Source: Peronospora farinosa (taxonomy: Eukaryota; Oomycota; Peronosporomycetes; Peronosporales; Peronosporaceae). From it: a stretch of 64,000 nucleotides of DNA. The notes under the pieces were generated by a model. That model did not search any database. It worked only from the letters and a program-made list of their open reading frames with translations, and was not told the origin of the DNA. Shown piece by piece: positions 42,626 through 52,541 of the stretch. The first letter of the stretch is position 1; the number at the start of each line of letters is the position of its first letter. The DNA lies in contig CANTFK010000807.1 of NCBI GenBank assembly GCA_947646735.1, positions 62,001 to 126,000 of the forward strand. Reading direction: 5' to 3'. The position numbers were made by a program, and so were the translations under genes.

Positions 42626-43129
42626 TCATCGGAAGAGTGTGCAGTCCAATGGGTATGACTCGGGGATCTGCTCCATGTAGTGCACCTTTCGCTTGGTGTT
42701 GTCCCACATGGTGCGCGTGAGTGGCACGTTGCGACCGGCAACGATCATAGTCAATGCCCGTTGGCAGTTCATCTCCCTGGGAATGTCGACGGGTGGTACG
42801 ACGACCGTTTTCATGTGGCTTAGGCTGAAGCGCGTGGGCTTGGCCTTGTGGGAGCGTAGGATCTTTTCTTTCAGCTTTTGGGCCTCTTCGGGCAGCACGA
42901 CGACATGCACGGATGGCTCAACGACCTTCTTCATGTGACTCAGCCTGAAGTGTGTAAGTTTCATCTTGTGGATGCGTAGAAGTCTCTCTTTCAGGTGCTC
43001 GGTCTCTTCAGAGTTCGGCTCATGGTGGCGGTGCCAGCGCAAGGAATGCTTGCTAAAAGGCGGGCTCCGACGCGCTTTGGTCATCTGTTCCTGGATGTTT
43101 AGTAAATAGTGATGAGGTTGCACTCCCAT
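42626..43129 (-). CDS. Hypothetical protein with two ~40-residue repeats
   Basis: 167 residues from ATG 43129 (MGVQPHHYLLNIQEQMTKAR); the frame is open upstream to 43276 without an ATG. Two basic, helix-prone repeats occur: HLKERLLRIHKMKLTHFRLS followed by HMKKVVEPSVHVVVLPEE, and KLKEKILRSHKAKPTRFSLS followed by HMKTVVVPPVDIP. The C-terminal part (MIVAGRNVPLTRTMWDNTKR, YPLDCTLF) is not repeated. Codon use looks genuine and the repeats are conserved in protein sequence. No family recognised. The basic composition is compatible with nucleic-acid binding or a mitochondrial location, but this is inference. Confidence 0.6.
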   Translation of the reverse strand: MGVQPHHYLLNIQEQMTKARRSPPFSKHSLRWHRHHEPNSEETEHLKERLLRIHKMKLTHFRLSHMKKVVEPSVHVVVLPEEAQKLKEKILRSHKAKPTRFSLSHMKTVVVPPVDIPREMNCQRALTMIVAGRNVPLTRTMWDNTKRKVHYMEQIPESYPLDCTLFR

Positions 43130-43791
43130 GGCGGGTGGCGACTTGCTTAGGCGGTGGAATGTTGTGGAATGAGAAGTAGGGCCGAAAAGTGACGGGGCTG
43201 AAAACCTTTTATGACTGGCAACCAATCGAGCGACTCGATGATATACAGAAACGTGCGAAGCCTTATGCACCAGCAAATTTTAGACTGCAATTCTGTATGC
43301 CGAGGGAATCTCGCGAGTTTCTTGCGATTGCCGAGCACAGAAACGACGCTATTGCGCCTCGTTGCTGGCTGTGTACGCCATGATTGGAGGCGGACGCTTT
43401 GTTCATAAAACGGGGATTACTACGACTCGGGCACTCGAGGTACGTCAGCTGTCGCACAACATCTTCCAATCAAGCTTTAGTGATGCGCTAAACACACACA
43501 CGAGCACTGGGGAATGTTCGTGTGCGACGGGGCAACACATCGTATTGGAAAAACATAACGTCAGAGGCGATAGACGCTTCGGCGCGCATCAATTGGCGAA
43601 GATTACGTTAGTACTATCACCTTGGTACCACGACCTGTCTGCAGGATATTTAATACATCTTCAAAAGCCCAATATATTCGTCTTGAGAGGTTGTTTGATT
43701 GATATCGTATCGGCTACGAAACTTGAGTTATTGTCATTACTATTTGGAGTTTTACCGTTAAAACACGCCGTTATTTTTCAGTAAAAACGTC
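43130..43791. other. Intergenic region with divergent promoters
   Basis: Lies between the repeat protein (minus) and the unknown gene at 43792 (plus). A 140-codon plus frame at 43362-43784 has no recognisable features and is not called. Confidence 0.4.
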
Positions 43792-45314
43792 ATGGCTGAC
43801 TTTACGCCTGGCTTATGGGGTATCTACGGCACCGTCTTCGCTACTCTTGCTCTGGGTTTTACTGAAGGCTGTCTAGAGATCGAGCGCCACCCGATACCTC
43901 TGCGGTTTGCGTTGCGCTTTGCTGCCGTCAACGTGCTGCCCAGCACCGTGTGGAGTTCCATCTCGGCCCGTCACGTGGCTGCAGCGTCGGGTGTCCCGTT
44001 GTCCACTCTTATAAGTGATACAGATGTCGTAGGCCCTCGGTCTATAACTATTGCAAAACGTCTGGTGCTCATCAAGTCGGTCCGGGCTCTACGTATCGCG
44101 ATGGGAAGCTACGGACTTGCATGGAGTATGTGGTGCTGGCACAAGACGGATCCTGTTAATAGTAATAATGACAAAGTGGAGGTTATAAAGGATGATGAGA
44201 GTGTGGTACGTCTTGCGCCCGTAAACTCGCCGCTGTCTCGAGCTTTAATACATAAACACGCGAATCATATCGCGATAGTACCAATGACTAAAGAGAATTG
44301 GACGAAGTTGGAAGTAAACAATGCAGTAAATTTGAAGAAAGTGGGAGCTGACGTGAAGTTGAACAGAGAACAAGATCAGGAGGAAAGAGTGAAGGTTATT
44401 GAGGTGGAGCTCAGTGATATAGAGACGGCAGTGGCTTATGCTGGTAAATTGAAAGCTCAGGTGTCGAGAAGCAACACCTCATTGTTGTATTCGGTAGCAG
44501 TGTTGCCTCCATATGGACAGCCGCTACCGACGTCGATGATGGATACGTTTAACGTGTGCTTCAATCCGTTATCAGCTGTTCTGACGTTTATTGCTTCAGT
44601 TTGTTATGATCGAGGAGAGACGCACGTGTTTCTAGTAACAGATTATGAGGAAGGTGGTGAATGTGGTGAAGCTGAGGATATTGCAGATCGGAATGCAAAT
44701 ACTACGAGGCAATGGCTACCGACGTCACTTTTGGCGACCGGTCTGCTGTATCGCCACGGAATTACGACCAGTGTGGTAAAGACTCAAAAGAACAAACCGG
44801 TCGATAAGGATGCAAAAGGTGAAGCAACGGCGAACCATGCTGTGGATTATAAGTCAGGAGTTGTATTTTTGATCGCTAAAAGTCTCGATGCTGGGAATAC
44901 AATTGCGAGAAAATTTATTGATCAGGGTAAGTCGTACTATTGCGTGTTGCAGGTGGTCAAGGTGCCGTGAGTAGCTAACTATTCTTATGCTTGAAAGGTA
45001 TCGTTGTGCAAGAAAAGACATGCTTTATTGTTGAAGAAAGTCTGTATAGTCAGAGCGCAATAAGTGAAGAGAGTCAAGCTCAATCTGCGATGCTGGAGAA
45101 GGCCATGTCAACCGAAACAGAGGAAAACAAACAGGAACCGGCAGCGTACTTCTCCGTCGCAGATGTGAGTGATCAGACGCTACAAGGAATTCGCGAGTTG
45201 CTCTGGCAGGGGGAGAAGCCTGAGACCATCCAAGCAGCGTTATATCGAGCTTATGGAACCCAGCGTGTGGTGGCTCCGACGCGTGTTGACTTGTTTTCCG
45301 ACCTAGATCTATAG
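43792..45314 (+). CDS. Unknown two-exon protein, 483 residues
   Basis: Exons 43792-44926 and 44998-45314 join at a strong GTAAGT donor (ATT GAT CAG G | GT ATC GTT). The N-terminus (LWGIYGTVFATLALGFTEGC) is hydrophobic and followed by a second weakly hydrophobic stretch around residues 35-50. The middle contains LLYSVAVLPPYGQPLPTSMM, DTFNVCFNPLSAVLTFIASV and DRGETHVFLVTDYEEGG; the C-terminus has LQGIRELLWQGEKPETIQAA. No family recognised. The length, intact frame and clean splice support a real gene, possibly membrane-anchored or with a mitochondrial signal. Confidence 0.75.
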
Positions 45315-45494
45315 AGTTGTTATTTAATTAGGACTTGACTTACAGTGTTAGCTTAAACTTGTACATGTAAGGCTTCAAAACAGTCCGTCTTGCTACGATA
45401 ATCAACACTCGTGTAGTAAATGTAATACTTGACACCTCCTCACTTGAAGTTCACCCGCGTCTGCCTCTCCTTCACAGTCAAAGAACTGCCTAGT

Positions 45495-46352
45495 CTAAGT
45501 CATGGTAGGTCGGTACTTCTTCGCTTCTACTGTACTATGCGCACTGAAACCCGTGCCTCCAGCTTGCAGATGCACAATGTCCTTCTTGCGCAGCTTAAGG
45601 CCTGTCACTGGACACGTCATGGTAGGCAACACCATATCCTTCAAACAGGTCGCTAGAATCACCTGTCCCGAGGGTCTCAGTAATACTGCATGATGATGAG
45701 AAATCTCCTTCTTGGTCACAGCACACAGCACCTTAGGTTTTCCATCTGGTGCACTTGTATTCCAGTCAAATTTGACGGGCATCAAATGTTTAAGCTTCAT
45801 GGGCTCAAGACTCATGGGGTCTCTGGTCATCGTGTCGGGCTTATCAAGTTTGTTTTCCTGTGTGGGAGCACAATCTGGGATCCAAAAGCTGGTTTTCTTC
45901 ATAGCTTCGCGCTTCTCATCGTCTGTAGCTCTATCTACTTTTTCCTTCAGCTTCTGCATCGCCAGCAGTGCCTTATCCGGTTTCTGTCCTGCTCCGACTC
46001 CTTCTGCCATCCCCATTGCCATTTGAAGCGTCTCACGCTCCGTCTGCAGCATTTTTTCCTGTTTTTTCCGCTCCTGAGACTCGATAAAGCGCTCATAAGC
46101 TGTTACATTATCCTGAATTGTCCGTTTTTGCGCTAATAGATTAGCGTAAATGCACTCTTTACAGTATACGAAACCGTCGGGGGACACGAGTGGACTGCGG
46201 CTGTTCGTGGACGCCAGACAAAGACAACAGACACCAAATGATAGTTGCGAATCACGACCAAAACGTCGCTTTATTGTCCCATGACCTGCTGCCTCCCGCT
46301 CACGGTACGTAAAGTGCGTCGTCGCCGTCGCATTCTTACTGTGTCGACTCAT
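45495..46352 (-). CDS. NOSIP: NOSIP homologue (nitric oxide synthase-interacting protein, U-box-like E3)
   Basis: A single exon of 285 residues. The start MSRHSKNATATTHFTYRERE is the NOSIP signature (MTRHGKNCTA..YTYHE). It is followed by the split RING/U-box part CCLCLASTNSRSPLVSPDGF then YCKECIYANLLAQKR, a helical charged linker, SFWIPDCAP, and the second half VLCAVTKKEISHHHAVLLRP, CPVTGLKLRKKDIVHLQAGG and TGF. NOSIP is a nuclear E3 ligase associated with the spliceosome. Length is close to human NOSIP (301). ATG 46352 is chosen because the family begins exactly there; the frame is open 36 bp further upstream. Confidence 0.93.
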   Translation of the reverse strand: MSRHSKNATATTHFTYREREAAGHGTIKRRFGRDSQLSFGVCCLCLASTNSRSPLVSPDGFVYCKECIYANLLAQKRTIQDNVTAYERFIESQERKKQEKMLQTERETLQMAMGMAEGVGAGQKPDKALLAMQKLKEKVDRATDDEKREAMKKTSFWIPDCAPTQENKLDKPDTMTRDPMSLEPMKLKHLMPVKFDWNTSAPDGKPKVLCAVTKKEISHHHAVLLRPSGQVILATCLKDMVLPTMTCPVTGLKLRKKDIVHLQAGGTGFSAHSTVEAKKYRPTMT

Positions 46353-46501
46353 TAAAGCTTTTGCAAAAATAGATACAATATATTGCAATGTTTTTTCAAT
46401 AACGAGCGCTATTTCAAAATCCCGCGTCTACCATATCATAAAGTCGCCTTATCGCAATTGATACTTTATTTGGTAGCGTTATTTTTTCACACTAATCTTT
46501 C

Positions 46502-47788
46502 ATGAATGCCAAAAAAGGCGATCATGTTGCGGATCCTGAACCGTTCCGTAATCTATTGGCATTCTGGATGCTCGGATTTATTAACAACATTGGTTACGTC
46601 ATCATGATTGCGGGTGCACAGGAGATATCAGCCGGAGGCGTCGGACTCGTCTATTTTTTTGATATTTTTCCAGCATTAATTGTCAAACTCTCGGGTCCCT
46701 ATTGGTTTCAACTCGTATCGTATCGCCAACGTACAATTACAGGCGCTATTTGGATGTTTCTAAGCTTTGTAATCGTTGCTAAAGGGAACGAATCATTGTG
46801 GTTACAATTAGTAGGAGTCGCTTTTTCCGGGTTACAGTCTGGAATGATGGAAGCAAGTTTTCTTGCAATGTCCTCGTTCTATACGAGTCCCGTACGTTGT
46901 TTGACATGCTGGTCAAGTGGTACGGGACTTGCGGGGGTAGGAGGGTATGCATGGATTGCATTTTTTCACCTTTGGGGTGGTCTCAGTTTTCAGACGACAT
47001 TAAAACTTGCCATCATTTTTCCAGTTCTGTACGTCTTGGTCTTTCTCTTTGTCCTTGACAGGTCAAAACTTTTACCAGCGAGAACTTGTAGTTATGTTTC
47101 GATTCCTGAAAGTGACGGGCTTGCGGCAGCAATGGTGGCGGTGGATCATACGAAAGATCAGTTGAAACAAATGAAGAAAGAGATGGAGTGGGATCAAGGA
47201 ACAGAAGAACCATCCGTGCACATCGATGCATCAACGATGCGGTTCAAGGCAAAGATGAAATTCATTATGACGCTTGGACCGTATATCATCCCACTGACAA
47301 TGGTGTATTGGGCAGAGTATACCATGCAGACGGGGGTGTGGTCGGCGATTGGATTTCCCGTGGAAAGTAAGAAGGCTCGGACTAGTTTTTACTCGTCAGC
47401 AGGTTTTGCGTACCAAGCTGGCGTCTTCATTTCGAGATCATCAGGTGTACTTTTCCAGGCAACGAGGCCGATGTTGTACCTCATGCCGGCATTGCAAATG
47501 ATACTGCTAGGATTTTTTACTGTTGTGGCGGCCACGCACTTCTGGTACAATTGGGGGTTGCTGTTTGTGTGCTTCGTGGTTGGGTTGCTCGGTGGTGGTG
47601 TTTATGTGAATGCCTATACGTTGCTGTCAAAGGAGGTTCCGCCAAGCCATGTAGAGTTAGCACTTGCGGCCGTGTCCGTTGGCGATACGGTTGGGGTCAT
47701 GTTGGCAGACTGCGCTGGTTTATTCCTTCAGGGTTGCCTGTACTCCATCAACCACCTCCCAGGCGCCTCCATCCATGTGACTTGTTGA
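46502..47788 (+). CDS. CLN3: CLN3/battenin family lysosomal membrane protein
   Basis: A single exon of 428 residues with about ten hydrophobic segments. FRNLLAFWMLGFINNIGYVI, then MIAGAQEI, is the family N-terminus. The characteristic GFQSGMMEASFL-like stretch (GLQSGMMEASFLAMSSFY), WSSGTGLAGVGGYAWIAF and the late YWAEYTMQTGVW, FYSSAGFAYQAGVFISRSSG are all present. CLN3 acts in the lysosomal membrane in glycerophosphodiester clearance and pH-related homeostasis. It lies 149 bp from the NOSIP start on the opposite strand, so the two share a divergent promoter region. Confidence 0.92.
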   Translation: MNAKKGDHVADPEPFRNLLAFWMLGFINNIGYVIMIAGAQEISAGGVGLVYFFDIFPALIVKLSGPYWFQLVSYRQRTITGAIWMFLSFVIVAKGNESLWLQLVGVAFSGLQSGMMEASFLAMSSFYTSPVRCLTCWSSGTGLAGVGGYAWIAFFHLWGGLSFQTTLKLAIIFPVLYVLVFLFVLDRSKLLPARTCSYVSIPESDGLAAAMVAVDHTKDQLKQMKKEMEWDQGTEEPSVHIDASTMRFKAKMKFIMTLGPYIIPLTMVYWAEYTMQTGVWSAIGFPVESKKARTSFYSSAGFAYQAGVFISRSSGVLFQATRPMLYLMPALQMILLGFFTVVAATHFWYNWGLLFVCFVVGLLGGGVYVNAYTLLSKEVPPSHVELALAAVSVGDTVGVMLADCAGLFLQGCLYSINHLPGASIHVTC

Positions 47789-48359
47789 CTATAGTCTACC
47801 TACCCCATAGTGGTATGCTTATAGTAGTCGGTGTGAATGTGAATGTATGTGGAATTTGACATACTCTCTTTCAAAATCACCAGTTTGCTGGTTGCGAAGA
47901 TGAAGTCCGAGGGATCTCGAGATTCAAAATCTCGCATTATACCCCCAGTAAACCTGAACTCATTCGTGACAATATTGCTATGTGTGTATTCGAGAGCTAC
48001 GATGTTGCGCTGGTTCATCATAGAAGGAGGCAATATGTCTGGTTGATTACAAACAAGTATCCTGCTAGTTAATGGGCTTCTGGACGCCATAATCAGCATT
48101 TGCCGTCGAATGCTTGACTTTTCGCACACAACTAACTGGGCTCGTATCTCGATTTTGCAAGGCCTCATTACCAAAATTTATCGTAGCACACTAACCTCGA
48201 ACTCGATACGTAACGCATGAATTTGATTTAGCATGCTCAAACATGTTACCAAGTAAAGAATGTAAAGTTTGGGCGTTGAATACAGAATACAGTTTGTGTT
48301 TACCGTTATCGATATACCAAAGCTCAGTACGTGCAACGTGTTGACTCCATTGTATGACC
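47789..48359. other. Intergenic between convergent CLN3 and MCM10
   Basis: No gene seen. Both 3' ends face this ~570-bp interval. Confidence 0.45.
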
Positions 48360-49915
48360 TCATTTCTTCACGTAAGACCCAGTGCTCATGAAGTGGATCA
48401 TATTCACCTTCTTGGTCTTAGGTTGTTTGAGCGGTTTTCCATCCTTTGCAAGTATTGCTGATCTGGAAGCGTAAAAAGTGATCGTAAGCTTCGGTCTGTC
48501 GCAAACACAAGACACAACTTACACAATTTTCTGCGCTCGATTGGAGGGTTGGTTTACGTTCGCTGATCCCGCGCCTACCCCTTTAGGCGCAGAATGCATA
48601 GACGCTGACGGTTCTCGAAGTTGATCCATGAGACTCATGGTACTACATGGTCTTTTGCCAGAAATACTGCTTGCTTTTGTCGCATGTGTTGGACGTGTTC
48701 TACCACGCTGGACAACAGCGCCCGATGCTGTCAAAACGGTGGGCACGCCCAAAACTCCGCCACCGGCATCGTTCCGCTTGCGTTTCTTGGTAAATATTGG
48801 ATTCCATCCAGCTTTGTTGGAATTCGATGGGGCCGACGTGTACACTCCAGCCGATAGATTTTTCGGTTTGGCAAGTCCTGCAAAAAGTGCCTTACGCAGG
48901 CTGCCCGTCGAGTTATTAAGCTGTTGACGTCCTCGTCCTGCCTTTATGAAATTTGCTGCAATGTGATGCAAACAGTACTGTGTCTTCAATACCATGCAGT
49001 TATGGCAAAAATACAAAGAAAGGTTAGCTCTCAGCAAGGATCAAAACCCAACAATTGTTACGTCATCAGCATGAAATTGATCCTACCTTTGCCGTATTGA
49101 CTGCAAGCCGACAACGTGCTTCTCCCGAGGTCGTTCCCTTGCAAATACCAAAATCTACTGCCTTACCCAGCTTTACAATTTCCGTCAGTTGCGTCACTTT
49201 GAATGCAAATTTGTTTTTCTCCGTAGCAGGCAGCAATGTCGCATTGAGAACTGCAACAATTGAGCCTGGCATCTCTTTCCAATGATTTGAATAGGCGTCC
49301 CCAAAGAGAAAAAGCCCCAGCTCCGTTCCATCCAGATCCGATAATCCCCACACCATAAATGTGGATCCATTGGCCGCTGGTTTTGATAGGGTTTTCCGTG
49401 TCAAGACACCGATTGTCACCCAATCAATCTACTCAACAACACACAAGAAATACACATGTTTTAGTGTCTCAAGTAAATCAGTATAAGATACTTACAGTTG
49501 TCGACTTAAGACCTACTTCTCTGTTGACAAATATATCTTTAGGAACACGGTCCATCTGTTGCAACTTGATAAATTTACGTCCTGTCATCTCTTGGCGCAG
49601 AACTTCCATTGAAATCGTACGGTCGGTGATTCGCACCTTTGAAAATTCTTCTACCTCTTCGTTATTAGATTTAACAGGTTTTTCACAATCGGTGGCGGTA
49701 GATATTGTTTTTGGTTTTGTCTCGAGTTGTGTACTGGTTGGTGGCCGATTAAGTAACAATAACTTGGACGTTGCATTATGGTGGCTCTGGCTACTGACGA
49801 CAACCTTGGAATTGCCATGGTTGGACTCATCCTTTTTCTGAGATACATTCAGCCAATTCCAGCTCTGCGGAGACGAAGCAGGTGGCGAACCTACTGCTTT
49901 ATTATTATTTGCCAT
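48360..49915 (-). CDS. MCM10: MCM10 DNA replication initiation factor
   Basis: Four exons (49915-49496, 49428-49087, 48983-48523, 48462-48360) give 441 residues. The motif MTGRKFIKLQQM leads into the OB fold (IDWVTIGVLTRKT, TFMVWGLSDLDGTELGLFLF, PGSIVAVLNATLLP). The zinc finger follows, with the Cys of GICKGTTSGEARC and the Cys/His of YCLHHIA; a splice junction falls between AVNTAK and TQYC. Downstream come GRGRQQL and low-complexity basic sequence with WNPIFTKKRKR. MCM10 binds DNA, CMG helicase and polymerase alpha during origin firing. It is shorter than animal MCM10 (about 870) and lacks a recognisable C-terminal winged-helix/second zinc module, closer to the fungal layout. Confidence 0.9.
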
Positions 49916-50048
49916 TGGCGCGAATGACTTGACGTAACATTCAAAGAACCTCAGATCTGGACACATTCAGAAGACATTGTTTTCGTTAAGTCTCATACGT
50001 TGCCATATGACAATTCCTTATTGCAATCTCAGACTGATATTCTAGCTG

Positions 50049-50623
50049 TTACTTCATTGTGGAAGGAGGACAGAGCATTTGCGCAAAATTGGCATCTTCA
50101 ACCTGCATCATCTGATACTGACCAGTCGCGTCTGCCAGTAATCGTGCGACCATATGTTTGCACTACAAGAGCATCAGACTTTCCTTAATGTTGTTGGATA
50201 ACTCCACCATCATTCATGACTTCGTACCATTGCTGTTGAATGTGTCATCACCGTTGTCTCATGAAAGACGGCACAGGTACAATAATGACTAAAGCAGTTG
50301 TAGTAATTTGCACCACTTCCACTCACCATTGAGTCATCAAATGGCTGTGTCACACTCTCAATAGACGTATCGGCTTCTTGGTCTCGTTTCTTATATTTGT
50401 TAAGCGATTCTACGCGATAGAAACTCCGTTGGGACGGCGTCGCCGTCACTTTAACTACCAGATCTCTCTCCACCAATTCACTGGCCATTTGCAGCAATTG
50501 AAGGTCCTCAAATGGAAGAGATGCGAGCATTTCTCCATGCACATCCGTAAACTTTCGCTCCTTGCTCTGCTTGACCTCCTGCGCCACGCTTGTCAGTACA
50601 GTAACACCCAGGGACGAGCTCAT
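50049..50623 (-). CDS. ZSWIM7: SWS1/ZSWIM7 SWIM zinc-finger protein
   Basis: Two exons (50623-50252 and 50162-50049) give 161 residues. The family pattern is clear: helical N-terminus (LASLPFEDLQLLQMASELVE), RSFYRVESLNKYKK, and a SWIM motif split by the intron: FSHYCTCAVF in exon 1 and CKHMVARLLAD in exon 2, giving CxCx(n)CxH. SWS1 partners with SWSAP1 and RAD51 paralogues to promote RAD51 filament assembly (Shu-type complex). A second in-frame ATG at 50683 would add 20 residues. MCM10 begins 134 bp beyond its stop on the same strand. Confidence 0.86.
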
Positions 50624-50798
50624 TTCTATTGTGAATGTTAGCCGAAATGTTATGTAGACGATCTTGTTCCATTCAAGCAACATCTAAGCAAGAAGTCGTC
50701 ATTGCGTTTCTAATTTTAGAAATGTGATAACAACCCATAACAAGTCGTAACTAACCTAACTCGACATCTAGATATCGTTAGTGTTAATCTGGACAAGT

Positions 50799-52541
50799 AT
50801 GTGGCAATTAGTATTCCGTAATGGTGCTCGCTTGTTATTAGGCTCGACCGCTGCAGGAGCTACTGGTATAACTTTTGCCATGCATTCGGACGAAGGCTTT
50901 AACCGATCATTGTATTTCTGGCGCAAAGCTTTCCCCATCTACCTCCATTACCGAGCAGCTCAGCTGTATATGGATCACCTTAAATTACCTGAAGAAGAGC
51001 AGAATATCGAGTATGAGAAGCTTCATGAGAAATATGCACCTGAAGTATTCGATATTGTATTGGAACTCAAAGGATTTTACGTCAAATTGGCACAAACGGG
51101 CTCGACGAGACCTGATGTACTGCCTAAACAGTATCTGGACCGAGCAGCTAAACTCCAAGACGATGCACCGTCAAAGCCTGTGGAGGAGATTTGTGCCATT
51201 ATTGAAAAAAGCTATGGCAAACCGATGGACCAATTGTTTCAGTTCATTGATCCGAAGCCACTTGGAGCGGCGTCTATTGGTCAAGCACATCGAGCTGTGT
51301 TGCTTGATGGACAAGAAGTGGCTGTGAAGGTGCAACATCCAGACGCTGAGACTTTCTTCCGCTGGGATATCAAGACCATCCAGGACTTTTGTCGGTACTT
51401 TCAACCAGTGCATTTGCCGTTTCTTGTAGAGGTAGAGAAACAGTTTATGACGGAGTTTAACTATATCGAAGAAGCCAAGAATTTGGCTTTGGTGAAGAAA
51501 AACATTGCTAAAAGTCCGTATGCCAAGAAAGTGGCGATCCCAGAACCAAAGCTAGAGCTCTGTACAAAGGAAGTACTGGTGATGGAGTTTTTGAAAGGAC
51601 GCAAGCTGTTGGATGGTATCCAAGATCACTTTGAGGCCATTGCAGCAGATAAGGGAGTCACGGTGGAGTTTTTGAAACAAGATCAGGAGCGGAAGGATAA
51701 GGAGCGTGAAGCGCGTGGATTGGATATTGAGACAGGACCGTCGTCGTCGCAGCTGCATTTGTATGGGCTGACACTCGGAGCGAAGCGTCTGGTAAGGCGT
51801 ATTGGGAGAGTTTCTTACGATTACACGCTGGGATTTATCGCTCCGCAAAAGTGGAAACCACGAGAGGATGAACAGCACCAATTGTTAAACTTGCCTGAGA
51901 TTTTAAAGCTTGTGATGGATGTGCATGGCTACGAGATCTTCGTGAATGGATCATTTAATGGAGATCCACACCCTGGGAACATTCTGCTTCTCGAGGATGG
52001 GCGCCTCGGTCTCATCGATTATGGCCAGGTAAAACACATCTCGAGAGAGCACAAGATTCACCTTGCAAAGCTGATCGTGGCGCTGGCTAGTGGCTCACGT
52101 GACGACATCATTGATGTACTGACGAAGGAAATGCGCATTAAAACAACGAATATGGATCCATACTTCTTGGAAAAACAGGCCCGCCTGATGATTGACAATG
52201 ATGACCGCACTGTCACGGAAGGCATGAATCCGCAGCTTTTTCTCGAGCACTTGCACAAGTACGTAGTGTTGTGGGTTTGCTTCTATTAGGGTTGCTTGTG
52301 CTTTATTAACATAACAATGCGTGTGGTGTGTGTGTGACTATCATCCAGGATTGACCGAATTGAGTACATCCCGGATGAGTACGTGATGGCTTTTCGCTGC
52401 TCGTTGCTGCTGCGTGGCTTCAGTTATCTCCTTCACTACAAGTTTTCTCACGCCAAAAGCTGGGAAGGTATTGCTCGACAAGTTCTTGATGAGGCAGAAG
52501 GTGCGAATGGAAGTACTTCAATGCAGGGCACTGCCGTTTAG
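50799..52541 (+). CDS. ABC1/ADCK (UbiB-like) atypical kinase, ADCK1-like
   Basis: Exons 50799-52258 and 52349-52541 give 550 residues. Signature elements: ELKGFYVKLAQ (the KxGQ helix, here KLAQ), PLGAASIGQAHRAVLLDGQE (Ala-rich loop), VAVKVQHP (ATP-binding Lys), EFNYIEEAKNL, VLVMEFLKG (hinge), NGDPHPGNILLLEDG (catalytic loop) and GLIDYGQVK (metal-binding DYG). An N-terminal hydrophobic stretch (LLLGSTAAGATGITFAM) fits a mitochondrial membrane location as in ADCK1/ADCK5. These kinases support coenzyme Q and mitochondrial lipid homeostasis. A ~60-residue charged insert (about residues 290-355, QERKDKEREARGLDIETGPS) is not typical. The 3' exon completes HLHKIDRIEYIPDEYVMAFR. Confidence 0.92.

Noticed and set aside
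43362..43784. 140-codon plus frame upstream of the unknown gene at 43792
   Set aside because: No domain, no signal, lies in the expected 5' region of the next gene; likely chance.
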